Notes: generated by a model from the letters alone, not told the origin. A stretch of 64,000 nucleotides of DNA from Homalodisca vitripennis (GCF_021130785.1 NC_060213.1:131330001-131394000), one strand, 5' to 3'. Counted from the stretch's first letter, positions 45,124-56,566 are shown. A program made the numbers and translations.

Positions 45124-45255
45124 TATACATACAATAATATTTATTTTATTTTACTTTTAACCATATAAATTTTGTATTAAGTTTTACTCAGCTGATATTT
45201 GTTTTAAATTGCTGATTCACACCTGATGATAGCATCTTCGATGTCGAAAGGCCTC
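45124..45255. repeat. Inverted terminal repeat, right, Penelope remnant 2
   Basis: Contains CTGATGA (about 45222-45228), T, a stem pairing (G)GCATC-type bases with GATGTC across TTC, and GAAAGG. Both boxes of the hammerhead-like signature are intact, but the bases after GAAA are GGCC rather than CGTC. Confidence 0.75.
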
Positions 45256-46192
45256 CAGTTAAAATATAAAAATTATTGTAGAATTAATTGTGAGTTTTCT
45301 TTAATAAAATAATAAAAAATCCTATTGTAAGTTTGGGTCGGTAAAACGCATTTTTAATGGTTAAAAAATACTGAAGCAAGGACATTAACATACGATTTTT
45401 CTATATTTTTAAACATTCCTCCAAGTATTCTTACTATTTGTAAAATATTAGCATCAAAATAAATGTTATATTTACTTACAATTATTTTAAATAGTCTGTT
45501 AAAATACGTAAGAAATATGAATTTGCAACTTCAAGGAAATGCGATCACAGCGAGTGAGCCGAAGTTGACCTGTGAAGCGAGCAGGGGTGTTCTCTATACA
45601 ATACATAATGACATAATTATTACATTTCTCTCAAAGTAATAGGTTTTTTTAGATAACGGGCTCTGGTAAAACGACACGCTGTATTTGTCCAAATTTTTGT
45701 AGCATATTCACTACCGTTATTTCGTACAGTTTACTGACATTCATATAGTACATTCAAAATTGTTTCAATAAGTAAAGCGTTTTCACAAATATGCTTTATT
45801 TTGCAGAACTGCAAATTAAGACGCTAATCTCAAACAGACAGAGGGTCACGTGGCCCAGTACACAAGGTAGAGGAAGTACAAGGGATATACGCTCTTGCTG
45901 TAGTGGGATCAAGTACAACCCCGCACACGTCTTGTATTGACCTTTTCTCTCACTTAACCGAGTTACAACAGTTGAATTTTCCAGTCACGTCCGCTTCTGA
46001 CAGTGCATTCCGCTGGCTGGGACTTAGATAAGATTGTGCAACATCACAGTTACCACTGCAACATCACAGTCACCAATACTAAATGAGTCATACACCAATG
46101 CGTGAACCAAGCATTTATTTACGTTATTCCACTAAAAGCGTGTCAAGCACGATTGCTCACATCTACCATATATTGTATATTATTCAAGGTAT
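45256..46192. other. AT-rich spacer, no gene seen
   Basis: A 20-bp unit, TGCAACATCACAGT(T/C)ACCA, is tandemly duplicated near 46033-46075. Nothing else stands out. Confidence 0.45.
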
Positions 46193-46660
46193 ACAGGGTG
46201 TCCCAAGAGTAATCCGATAAAGTTGTCAGGTGGTTTCCTGAGATAACTAATGAAAATAGTTCATATAAACATATGTCTGGAAACGCTTTGTTAGCGAGGT
46301 ACGGCTAGAAAAAGATTTCGCCGGATTTTCAAAAAAGAACGGACATACAGCGAAACTAATGTTTTTATGGCGAAAAGATAGTTGTTAATATTATTGAAGT
46401 TTGTGTAAAATGAACTGAAAATTTTAATAAAATACTCCTAAGACCACCCATTTCTGAGATATCAGACAAAATATGCAAAATTCGGTCACGAAAAACATGT
46501 TTTGTTTGGATTTAAAGTACATTAACTTCATCAAATGGGTAATAAAACACGCAAACTTTATAACCAAAACATAGGTAGTGTAATTATAAGCTTTTTTATT
46601 ATTTTGGTGGGAGGAAACAAGCTGAAAAATTTGTCGGGTGGTTGTCGTGGGACACCCTGT
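46193..46660. mobile_element. Short element with ACAGGGTGTCCCA inverted ends, about 468 bp
   Basis: ACAGGGTGTCCCA at 46193-46205 is exactly complementary to TGGGACACCCTGT at 46648-46660. Imperfect complementarity extends inward (AAGAGTA... versus CGACAACC). Such GGGTGTCCC-ended repeats are common in insect genomes. No coding frame and no certain target duplication were found. A further solo end, ACACCCTGTATA, lies at 46939-46950. Confidence 0.6.
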
Positions 46661-47442
46661 TTAAAATCTCCATAGTTATTACAGAACAATGCATAGTTTT
46701 GTACCCTACTCAAATTTGGCTAATTTTTTAGTTTTTGTATGATAAAAAATTGAGATATTTGGAAATTTTTGTATTAATATTGTCCTTTACTGGTCTTGGA
46801 AAAATAATTTTACATTTGCAAAATACAAAATGGTGGTTTAAACAATTACTTTGAGAAATTCAAACTCAATCACCGTAATTAAATTCGATACCGTCGTTCA
46901 GAAACCGATGACACACAAGTTGACCAATGTTTCTGTAACACCCTGTATAGTGTATTATCAAGTACCTCATTATTGGCACGTATGTTTAATCCCCAGCTGA
47001 GGTAGAAATCAGAGTAAAATAACATACAAAAACGCGTTACAGCCGTGTCTATACTTGCGAGCAAATTTAATAACTGACATAATAAAACTGGCCAGCGTGG
47101 ATTCCGCGATAAAATAAATTAAACTCAAACTTTAATGTGCAAAGTTTGATGGCCGTGGATTGAACAGTTAATTGAAATCGAGTTGGCAGTCAGTAAAACG
47201 CGTTATGACTTGTTTAAACGGAATCGCTCACTCCAAGGTAAAACTTTACAGCCGAAAGCACAGGCTGACTTACGTGCTTTTATATTTAGTTCCATATTGT
47301 GGGTTGGCTTTATCGTTGATCGTTACCTATCAGTGCACACCTTCGAAGCAATGAAAATAAATACTTACTGTGAATAAATATTCATATTTGAATTTTCTTA
47401 CATATAGTAAAAGAACGTAACAAAATAATTACATATTACTGA
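46661..47442. other. Spacer, no gene seen
   Basis: It contains the solo ACACCCTGTATA end near 46940. The overlapping forward frames at 47172-47377 show no domain. Confidence 0.4.
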
Positions 47443-48400
47443 CTAGATGTTACCCACGGCTTCGCAAACAAATCTCAAAATCGAAGCCCTTTCCTTACTT
47501 AGTAAAATCACTTATAAAGTAAAATAATGGAACTCTATGATTTTTTTTCAAACGCAAGTAGGCACATATTATTTCAGTGTTCACGGTTAAGAGTAACAGA
47601 GTTTGTCAGGGTTTCTAATATTCCGATCGGGCCTTGTTGCCTCGATCAATAAAATATTATTGATATTTAAGACTCGGAATCCTACTTCTATCAAAAAGCG
47701 TTTTATTCCAACTCTTGTCGTATACTTTCGGTCTAAGATATTTTCAAAGTGCTATATTTGAGTTTGTCTTGTAGTCCCTAGGAAGAAAATACATAAACAT
47801 AGGACTGAAAAACTTACTCCGGTCAAAAAGCGTCTGCTTCCGGGCGTTTCAATTCACTTACGTTGCCACAGTTGCGTTTGTCTTATTGCCTCTATCAAGA
47901 TATTTAGGTCTCGGAAACCTACTCTGGTCAAAAAGCATCGCATTCCGGTTTGATATATTTTTCTGTCATAGTTGAGTTTGCCTTGTCCTGGTCAAGAAAA
48001 TATACATTACATACATAGGGTTGGTGAGCATATTGCTGTCAAAAAGCATATACTTCCGTTACAAGGGGGAAATCCTTAATATATTTATGCAACTGCAGTC
48101 TGGGAATCGTTCCCTGTTTTTTCCTAAGCCACTGTAAAAGTGCCTTATCACAACGCCAAAGAAGCGGTCCAGCCGTTCTCGAGATTAACGCTTAGCAATT
48201 CATTTTCATTCATAAAATTCTGTACGTCACCAGTGTTTTCGTCCTCCATATATGTAACTTTTAAATATTTATTTGTAAAAGGTTGACTATAACATGTCAT
48301 CAATTCGTATCTCATTGTAAAAACTACGGACGATCTTTTCAAAATAGCAACTTTCATCTTAACGCATTTTGATCGAAAATTCACCTATATTTGTGTATAT
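47443..48400 (-). mobile_element. Helitron-like element, reverse strand, with repeated subterminal units
   Basis: On the reverse strand the 3' end reads TTTGCGAAGCCGTGGGTAAC then ATCTAG, ending in CTAG at 47443-47446 like the copy at 24391. Inward, a unit of about 107-132 bp recurs four times, marked by (A/G/T)TCAAAAAGC(G/A) at about 47690, 47822, 47928 and 48038, with GAGTTTG(C/T)CTTGT before it. GGTCCAGCCGTTCTCGAGAT (RC near 48165-48185) marks an inner block. The 5' end was not located. A reverse frame at 48148-48384 has no recognised domain. Confidence 0.55.
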
Positions 48401-49084
48401 ACTCTGTGAACACATATTTCAATAAGGAGTATGCCCACTTTTTATGCCGGAACTAGACCCGTATGCCGCATAAATCACTTGCCAGGTGAGCACGCTCAGT
48501 CCATCACACACGTTTAAGGTAAACAAATGAAGAGCCGTATGTGCTGGCGGCCATTTTGATTGTAACTCCTTAAGAACAATGATAAACTTCATGCACTTTT
48601 ACGATCATATTTAATGAGTTCTAATGAGTCTAATAGAGTTACGGGTGATGGGTTTTTACACATGTTTGTAGGTTATTTTGTACTTCATCATTTCAATATT
48701 AAAAAAGTATACACTAAAAAAACAAAAACGGGTTTGGACGCGTATGAATAACTATACATCTTCCATAGCGTTACGATAAAATATTGGCAAAAAACGGATA
48801 GGATTAATATTGTTCTTATGGGGTCAAAGTCTAGAGCATTTCGTTACGGCGAGCTCAGAAGACATGTAATCAGAAGACTAAAAACTTTGAGTAGGGTCGA
48901 AAACATTTTCGGAGAATAAAGTGACCAAGTAAGTGAAAAATCAGTTCACAATGGATACAAATTAACGCCTGTGACCTCAGCCAGAATAAAGTGTTATTAT
49001 TATTATGAAATATTAAGAAACTGGTGACAAATTTATTTTTACATCATACCCACGAAAGAAAAAAGCGAGTTCACAAGGAAACTT
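48401..49084. other. Spacer, no gene seen
   Basis: AT-rich. No feature is supportable. Confidence 0.4.
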
Positions 49085-49340
49085 AATGCCTGGACTCTCC
49101 GGAGAAACCCGTGTGCAGATTCAGACCGTACACCCGGCCGAGCCATTGTAACAAGGAGCCGGCCACGACGTTACTCAATGGCAGGATGTTTCCTGATGAA
49201 ATCTACCGTAATAACAACTCTTGTGGGTTCACACGGAGGCGTTGTCCTGCACGCGGTCTGCCACGGAATGTGCTAACCCCGGCCGCGTCGCCCGCTACCA
49301 GAGGCTGGGGGAGCCGCGGCTGTCATAATCACGTCTCCTG
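49085..49340. other. GC-rich islet
   Basis: About 250 bp with many CG dinucleotides (for example GGCCGCGTCGCCCGC near 49281) in an AT-rich setting. A 76-codon forward frame lies inside but has no known domain. It could be an exon-bearing or promoter fragment, or part of a transposon. No call is made. Confidence 0.35.
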
Positions 49341-51150
49341 ACCTTGACGTGCACCTGTGGTAGACGGGAAGAAGCGAGGGCCCAGCACCTATCCTTGAGG
49401 AGCACCACAACAGGTTACTTGACATTGTGTGCAGTTTCCTTTTGCAGAATACTTGAATTTTAATGATGTTGATTTAGCGGAAAAAAGCCATTATTGTACG
49501 TGAATTTAACATTTTATTATTAAAACAAAATAATCAGTATTGCTACACTACTTTAGAATCAATTTCTTGTAACTACCGTATTCTGAAGAAATCCTTGATC
49601 GTATTACAATTTCACATTATCGAAGCATAATTTTACTAAACAAAAAGAGATTTACCAGAATAAAGGTAGATTTTACTCCAAACATGCGGTGTTGTTTTTA
49701 ACCGATTTAAATTTGCTACCATAATTGTAGGAAGGATGATTATGAAAAGTTGAAACATTTATTTACAGCCCAATATATTGGGATATTAGAATTTTGTCAT
49801 TTTAAAGTAAGATATTAAAACTGCGGGGTACTGTTTGGCTACGAAAACTACAAACAACCGTGATTATTACAGTCATGGGCGAATAAATAGAGTAGTAGGT
49901 CTTCTCCAATTTCCAATTAGGCCCAAGGTGAAGGATTTTATGTAAAAAAACTGTACTGGTAAATCTGTATTGCTATTAGTTTAGAATCGCCGTTAAGTAA
50001 TTACCGTATTCTGAAGAAACCCTTGATCATATTTCAATTACAAAGTATCGGAGCATAATTTTTTTCAATAAAAAGACATTTGCCAGAATAAAGGTAGATT
50101 TTACACCAAAAATGCGGTGTTAATGCGGTGATTCCAATTTGCTACAATCAAATTCAGTGTGCGAAGGATGACTATGAAAATTTGAAACATTCATTCACAA
50201 CCATATTGGGATATCAGAACTTTTAATAAAAGATTAAAACTGCTTTCGACGCTGCAGGGGTACTGTAAGATACGAAAACTACATAACAATCGTGAGTCGA
50301 TACCGTATTCTGAAGAAATCCTACATCTTCACAATATCGAAGCATAATTTTCTTCAACAAAAAGACATTTGTCAGAATAAAGGTAGATTTTACACAAAAA
50401 ATTCGGTGTTATTTTATCGATTCCAATTTGCTACAATTCAAAATATTAATTTACAACCCCAATATATTGGGATATTAAAATGTAGTAATTTTGAATATAA
50501 GATATTAAAACTGCTTTTGACACTGCAGTGGTACTCTAATGCTACGAAAGCTACAAACAATCCTGAGTATTACAGCAGAGTTTCAAGTCATGGACGAATA
50601 AATAGAGTAGTAGGTCTCCAATTTCCAATTAGGCCCAAGGTAAAGGGACTCGTCCCAGTCGTGAGCAGCAAGATGCAGCACAAAACTAACACTGCAGATA
50701 CAAGCGTGCAGTGACATCACTCAATAACAATCACTGTCACGCATCACATAGCCTTGGGGCGCAGTCGTGAGGTGTCCGATGTGTGCTAATGAGACCGCGA
50801 TGACGCCAAACCACAGGGGAAATCCGTCCAGTGATTTTTACCACAGTTCGGAAATAAAGTTGTGGACGAAAAGAAGCGAGGGCCCAGTACCTATCCTTGA
50901 GGAATGCTACAGCACGCTACTTCACGTTAAATTAACTATGTTGATTTGGCGCAATTAAGTCATAACTTTATGTGAATGCTACATTAAACTTTTTTGTAAA
51001 TAAATAAAAACATTTAGAGTTGATCTTATGTAACTAACGTATGCTGAACAAATTTTTATTCATATTTCAATTTTACATTAGCGAAGGATAATTTTCTTCA
51101 AAAGAAATTTGCGAGAAAAATAGTAGATTTGATCAATAAGCTCCAGGAAA
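49341..51150. repeat. 1.5-kb segmental repeat with internal triplication
   Basis: GAAGCGAGGGCCCAG(C/T)ACCT followed by ATCCTTGAGGA occurs at about 49371 and 50874, roughly 1.5 kb apart. After it, a block with AC(C/T)GTATTCTGAAGAAA, TATCGAAGCATAATTTT, CCAGAATAAAGGTAGATTTTAC and ATTGGGATAT recurs at about 49575, 50003 and 50302. A shorter fourth copy is near 51033. Units one and three end with TCATGG(G/A)CGAATAAATAGAG and CCAATTAGGCCCAAGGT. The copies differ by substitutions and deletions. The forward frame at 50292-50714 falls within the third copy and is not conserved in the others. Confidence 0.85.
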
Positions 51151-51745
51151 GTATAAAGAACTCCAACAATCAAAACCAATTCAAAACTCGTATAAAACTC
51201 CTATTTTATGTCTAGTGCGTTCTACTCTGTCGATGAGTTCATGATGAGCCGCTGGGATTTATGAGAGGCATGGGATCTGGGATCAGTGAGAGTGTGCTTG
51301 AGTGAATATATGGAAGTGTAAATTGTGGTGCGTGTGTGAATGAATTACTATTTACAGAAATAATTTACTGATATTTGCAATGCATTGGCAATTGTAAAAA
51401 TTCAATAAAATATGATTTGATTTGTCCCCACAAATGCAGTTGTTTTTATTTTATAAATTGGAAAAATATTTTGAAAAAATTATAAAATTTAATTTGGAAT
51501 TCGAATTTGACGAAAAATTGCTTAATTTAAAGTATTCTGACGACATAATTACAAGATTAGAGATTAAAATAATTCAAATCCTTGGTAATGAACACCCACA
51601 AAAATGAAGTTAAAAACAACAAAATTTCGTACAAAAGACGAGAATTAATGTTCCCAACTTTGATTGTGGAGTGATCGTTTTGCGTTTGCAGTCTACACGT
51701 TTTGAAAGCCTGAACCGAAACTTGACTGAAACCTTTAGGATCTGA
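51151..51745. other. AT-rich spacer, no gene seen
   Basis: Short frames only, none recognisable. Confidence 0.4.
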
Positions 51746-51800
51746 CACCTGAAGAAGAGCGCATATATCAGTTCTAAAAACGTTGTGTTTCTGTTATTTA
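51746..51800 (+). repeat. Solo hammerhead-like / Penelope-end motif
   Basis: GACAC, CTGAAGA, the stem AGAGC/GTTCT, AAAAACGTT, then GTGTT. GACAC and GTGTT can form a 5-bp helix I (one G-T), the best helix I of all the copies. The GAAA box is decayed to AAAA. A SINE lies immediately to the right. Confidence 0.4.
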
Positions 51801-51814
51801 TATCTTTTTTACAG

Positions 51815-51950
51815 CTCAGAGCTCTCCCTTTCGAGCCTGTCCTCGAATAGTAATAAGAAGAAGAATTGAGGCAGAACGAGGTTGATGGTACTGATAAAAC
51901 GTGCAACGGTCACATACAGGATTCGAACCTGCGCTATCTCCCGGCACTCC
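51815..51950 (-). mobile_element. tRNA-derived SINE, copy 4 (internal deletion)
   Basis: The inverted box B, GGATTCGAACC (51919-51929), is intact, followed by TGCGCTATCTC and GGCACTCC, which is the tRNA-like head shared with 24768. The 3' part (CTCTCCCTTTCGAGCCTGTC) is rearranged relative to copy 2 and the head lacks box A. Confidence 0.6.
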
Positions 51951-52293
51951 CAGGGCCCGGGGAACTATGGGAAATGTCTGTAACAACGTTATCTTTCCAG
52001 AGAGTTATTGCCATGTACCTCGACAGAGATATCTTTCGGCCAATATAGACACTCAGCATTTACATCTCACCCTGATGAAAACTGTCAATAACGATATTTG
52101 TCAATAATGGAAGTATACATGTAGAGGGGGCAACCGAATATATTCTCTAAGATTTCCACGTAAGTTTTGTGTGTGTTTTTATATACTCGTAGTTTTAAAC
52201 CATAATGCATAATCACAGGTAAAATTTATTTTTAAAGCATACACATTTGTATACACATAAATATATTTACAAGTTTAAAAAAACTCTATACTC
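51951..52293. other. Spacer, no gene seen
   Basis: A CCTGATGAAAACTGTCAATA remnant near 52070 may be another decayed retroelement end. Otherwise AT-rich. Confidence 0.35.
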
Positions 52294-52345
52294 GACGCGA
52301 TGTTTCAGGAACCTGCATCTTTGCTCTTCTTCCGGTGCCGAATTT
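52294..52345 (-). repeat. Solo retroelement-end motif, reverse strand
   Basis: Reverse strand: CCGGAAGAAGAGCAAAGATG, then CAGGTTCCTGAAACATCGCG. The GAAAC box is intact; CTGAAGA has become CCGGAAGA. No convincing stem was found between the boxes. Confidence 0.3.
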
Positions 52346-53380
52346 AAACACGCATTAAAATTTAAAAATGAAGTCAAATGTAAAAACTCATAATTTTACG
52401 AAACAAAACACAAAATTAAAAAGAGATAAAACAAAACACCGAATAAATTAGGCATTACTTACTAAACATTTACTTCAATTTGTATTTCTACTCTTGATGT
52501 AGTAAAAATCACAAAAATTAACTGCGTGGCCCTACTAAAACACTGGAATATCGTAAATCAAGATTTCAAAAAATTAATATTTTTTCTTGTTACATAATGA
52601 TTAAAAACATTTTTACCACAATACAATTATAGCTTTTAGATATTTCGGGTTCACAGTGGAAATTAATTTTAATTGAAAAGGAGTAAGTGTACAAACATGG
52701 ATTTTTTTTGAACACAATTTTTGTTCAGCTAGTTTATGTGCGTCTCCAAAGCGACAAATATTGGCATGTATATCACTACCATTTATTTTGGTGACATATT
52801 TCCCTCTGTGATGACGACCTTTCGTTGCGATTTCTATTCCTATACGACTTTTGCGAAACCATTACCAGATATAAGAAATAATAACACTCACTTTACAAAC
52901 ACTAAAACTCTAAAACCCTTAGAGGATTAAGGAGATGGCTTGCTGACTGACCTTCCCAGTGTTAAAATGGGCAGCACCTTGAAACTTTTCAATAAGCTCA
53001 TTGAAAACGAGCACGTACAGTTTTCCATTTAAAATTATCTATGGCTCACATGGATTTACAAACAGTGACTAATTTCAAAGAATCACTCTGTGTAATCAAC
53101 GAGTAACATGTATCACTATTGTAATATGGAAAAAGGAATGTGTGCGATAGAATATGCAGCGCGTTTATTTACAATTCCAACTGTGATTAACATAACAAAC
53201 ATGTACAAGCCCACGCGAGTTACGTAAGAATTTCTTTGATGGTAACTGTACATTGGATTTATCCGGAGGCCACTCTGTACCTTTCTACTATTTCTTATTA
53301 CGGGATATATTAGGTTATCACAAATATGATTTTTCTTTTTTTTGTTCTCTTAGTACAAGACGCTTAGAAAATTGCACCTA
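52346..53380. other. AT-rich spacer, no gene seen
   Basis: The forward frame at 52736-52930 is unremarkable. Confidence 0.4.
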
Positions 53381-53760
53381 GTCCTATAAGGACCTTTGCT
53401 CTATTTCCGGAGTGACAGGATATTGTGGATGGATTAGGTTGTGGGTAGAGGCCGCCTCCTGTCGAGATCCATGAGGAACAATTTAGGGCACTAATCTCAA
53501 GTTATGTCCCCTCGGAAGAAGGGAAAGCCAGCTCTGAACCAGCCTCTCCAGGCAAAGCAGGCATGGGGTTGCACACCCTTATGTCTAGGGTAGTAAGAAC
53601 CTTTAACTCTTAGGGAACGAATCCCATCAACTCCAACAGACATCTCCCGCAGTAGACTAGACCTATCGAATTGCCTTTGCGCCACAGAATTTTCGGCTAA
53701 TGGTGTGCAGCTCCTGGACATCCATAAGGTTGTCCAGATTTAAGTGACACATAAGTTTTT
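53381..53760. other. GC-balanced segment of unknown origin
   Basis: About 380 bp with noticeably higher GC than its flanks. The reverse frame 53497-53721 reads CFAWRGWFRAGFPF near its end. I cannot assign it; a fragment of a transposable element is the most likely explanation. Confidence 0.3.
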
Positions 53761-53956
53761 GCTATGCCCAGTGTGAGTTCAACTGGAAGGTATAAATTAG
53801 CCAGAAGTGGATCATAAATATGTTACAAATAGTACCAAAGTTAAATTTAACCCTTTCAAGCGTTCAAGTAATGTTTTTCCTCCTTCGCCAGAAATGTTGG
53901 TCGCCGAAGGCGCCACCGAAACCTGCCCTGATGGCCAGAAGCATTTCCGAACGGTA

Positions 53957-54014
53957 CTTTTCCCGACCTCAGATCACGTGCCAGATCGACCAACGTGATC
54001 TGAGGTCGGAAAAG
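53957..54014. other. Long perfect hairpin (22-bp stem)
   Basis: CTTTTCCCGACCTCAGATCA plus CGT (53957-53979) pairs with ACGTGATCTGAGGTCGGAAA plus AG (53993-54014), with only one unpaired C. The loop is 13 bases. Such near-perfect symmetry suggests a recent inverted duplication or a fold-back insertion. Confidence 0.8.
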
Positions 54015-54099
54015 TTCGATGATCTGGGATTCTTTTGGCGAAACAAATAATTTGTATTTTTAATTCATGCGTATGTATTTACTTACTTATATCGCATAG

Positions 54100-54500
54100 A
54101 AACAATTAGCGGTTAGAGATAGGGTTATTCGAGTTCCGGATAATACCCAAGTACCTGAATATGTGTCAACTAGTACACGTGGATCGATTAAGCCGACCCT
54201 GTCCAATGACGGATCGCTGCCCGGGCGTACCACGCGTAACGGGCGACGGTCTATTTGCATGTCCGGAAGGTCGGCTGGAACCTCTGACAACTTTCTCCCC
54301 GGCCGGGTCCGATCCAAAGTCAACAATTTCCCCGATAAAAGCGGAGCTGTTTCAGACGTTTTCTCCGGATAAACCTCGACCGTGTCGTCCTCATCTTATC
54401 CGATTACCCGCGATAGGGTTTCTTTCCTGATTGCTGGTTGGTAATCCTGATCCCTGGCGACCTTGCGAAATCGGTTACGTTGTCACCGATCACTTCAGTA
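54100..54500. other. GC-rich, CpG-rich islet
   Basis: About 400 bp rich in CG dinucleotides within AT-rich DNA. Three overlapping open frames (forward 54161-54430 and 54163-54372, reverse 54087-54326) exist because stop codons are rare at this composition; none has a known domain. It might be a CpG-island-like promoter or a transposon fragment. Confidence 0.35.
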
Positions 54501-55743
54501 TCGGGAATGACAGTCTGACTGACCCATCTTCAGTCATAGAAGGGTAAAATGTTGGGTACCAAAATGATAAGTTGAACTTTAGTGTTTGGTAAATGACCAA
54601 TTGTGGATTTTACGCTAAAGCAGACCAGCGAACAATTAAGTGAAGAAAATAATGATCATGTATGTCATTCCGTTGTTAGTGTTCGTTGACACGTATAGCT
54701 TCTAAGTAACTTTAAGACTTTCCATTAAATACTCAAAGACCAGTATATCTGGCAGTATTTTTAAACAACGACAGTATCTTTTAATACCACTAGTAACAAA
54801 CATACCAATATTAATTTATAGCAAAATTAAATTAATATTGAAAAACGTGTTATAATTAACTTGGAGTATTAAATGAAAATATTTCCAATGCTCAAAGAAT
54901 CTTCAATGACAGTATCGTTGGTCGTATAAGGTCTTTAAAACATCTAAGCGGAAGATTTCGGAAACTTTTGTACAAAACAGTGACGAAAATATTTTATAAC
55001 TCTATTTTTAATAGCACATCTCATGTCTGTCATCAAGGAAATACTGGTTTATGTTAAACTTCAGAAGAAATAAGAATCAAAATATTTTTTAATTTTTTTA
55101 AATAATAGCACAATTTAACGAAAACAATAAAGCAATGGATAATTTTGGTTTATAAATCACGGATATTTACGTTAAAAAAATTTCGATGTAGATTTCTTGA
55201 ACAAAGCAGTTGCCATTGCTAATTAAAAATGTACACGTCATTAATAATGATACTTCATTCTTTGTTATGGCCCGTAAAGAAATGAATTTTTACTGCAGTC
55301 TGCTACGAGCAAATAACAATTCTATTCAACATCACATAAAGTTTGCCACGCAAGAGAGTACAATTCGTAATTAGTTTCTAGCAATAGAAAATTTATCGAC
55401 TTTTTTGCGCGATCTTTATGTATTTTATTTATTACCCGTTAGCAGATGTGATTACGACATGCTCTGATATGCAGTTGAGAACAATGTTATCTTTATTCGA
55501 CTTGAGGTTCGATAGTTAATATAAGATTCAACTGAATTACTATTCGTAGAACTTTAGTGCTTAAAAAAGAAATTTTTGATTGACGTTTTATGAATTGATT
55601 GATATATAAAAAATAAAAGTATATATCTTAAAAACGATTTTTTTAAATTATAAAATTTTTATTTTTTATTCTGTTACAGCTGCTTACTTAAGGTTCGTTA
55701 CTGCAACTTTTAAAACGATCTGAAAATAACATAACTCGTACAA
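54501..55743. other. AT-rich spacer, no gene seen
   Basis: About 1.2 kb without a recognisable feature. Confidence 0.45.
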
Positions 55744-56566
55744 TCCTAATAATATTATAAATGCGAATGTGCCTATGTTTGTTTCTTTTGCTTTCACGCA
55801 TAAACTACTCAACCGAATGTACTGAAATTGTACAAGGACATTCTTACGGTCCCTATGATGAACATAAGGCTTTTTTAATTTTGAAATTCCCTACAGGCTA
55901 CGCCCCACTGACCTTTAAAGTAGCGAAAAATCCCATCCTGGTCTATACAGTTGTGAAATATTAACTAAAAGGGCATGTCTAATGTAATCAACTGTTCTGT
56001 GTAAACATTGGTCATTATTTTCAATTTGATCACGTTTATTGTACATTCTATAAAGAATAACAAATATCTTTAACGCCGTTTTAGATTTCAGCGATTAATT
56101 AGTAGCTAAGTACTAATCTGCTTTTGACATAATTTACCAATTCCAGCTCCAAATGTTCTAAAATTTGACAATATTTTTTCAGTTTATAAAGAAACTAACG
56201 CGTATTGTCTTCATAATATACTTTTAACTGTACATTTTTATTAAATATTAAGAATTAGATCTAAAAGACAAAGTTACTTTTTAACTTGTAATATAAATTT
56301 AACATGTGTTAGAAAACTCATCTTAATCTTTTTAACATAAGTGGGCTCAGATCTGTGTATGCATATATACATTTTAATCGAGAAAAAAGCATAATTAACC
56401 ATTAAACAAGAAATACTAAGTACAATAGCTATTCATATACACTTTTTAACATATTTTCTTGATCCTGGCAAGAAGGCAAACTCAACATTGGAGTCGGAAA
56501 AATAATTCACTCGAACTAGAAGTTCTCATAAACGTGCAAAACACAAGAATTCGCGTACGAAGCCGC
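55744..56566 (+). mobile_element. Helitron-like element, forward, 3'-truncated
   Basis: It starts TCCTAATAATATTATAAATG, as Helitrons of this arthropod type do (5' TC), and continues CTTTCACGCATAAACTACTC, GGCTACGCCCC and CTGTTCTGTGTAAACATTGG. These are shared with the copy at 23238. Near the right edge GCGTACGAAGCCGC (about 56553-56566) is the start of the usual GCGAAGCCGCGGG end, but the GGGTAAC...CTAG tip is missing. A frame at 55761-55964 is not coding; it overlaps the conserved non-coding 5' part. Confidence 0.65.

Larger units (their letters stand above)
44401..45255 (+). mobile_element. Penelope-like element remnant 2 with inverted terminal repeats
   Basis: The ends 44401-44525 and 45124-45255 are inverted copies of about 125-130 bp. 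The left has CATCATCAGGTGTGAAT, AAATATCAGCTGAGT and TTTATATGGTTAAAA; the right has the complements in reverse order. Between them lies a fused RT-tail/endonuclease-tail frame (44621-45091). Penelope-like elements are known to carry such repeats in direct or inverted orientation. The CTGATGA motif sits in both repeats. A (TA)n run at 44515-44546 follows the left repeat. Confidence 0.8.

Noticed and set aside
46193..46660. mariner/Tc1 assignment of the GGGTGTCCC-ended element
   Set aside because: No TA target duplication and no transposase frame; left unclassified.
50292..50714. 140-codon forward frame
   Set aside because: It lies in the third copy of a diverged repeat; the frame is not kept in the other copies.
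54161..54430. 89-codon forward frame in the CpG-rich islet as a gene
   Set aside because: Three overlapping frames on both strands in a GC-rich patch are expected from composition alone.
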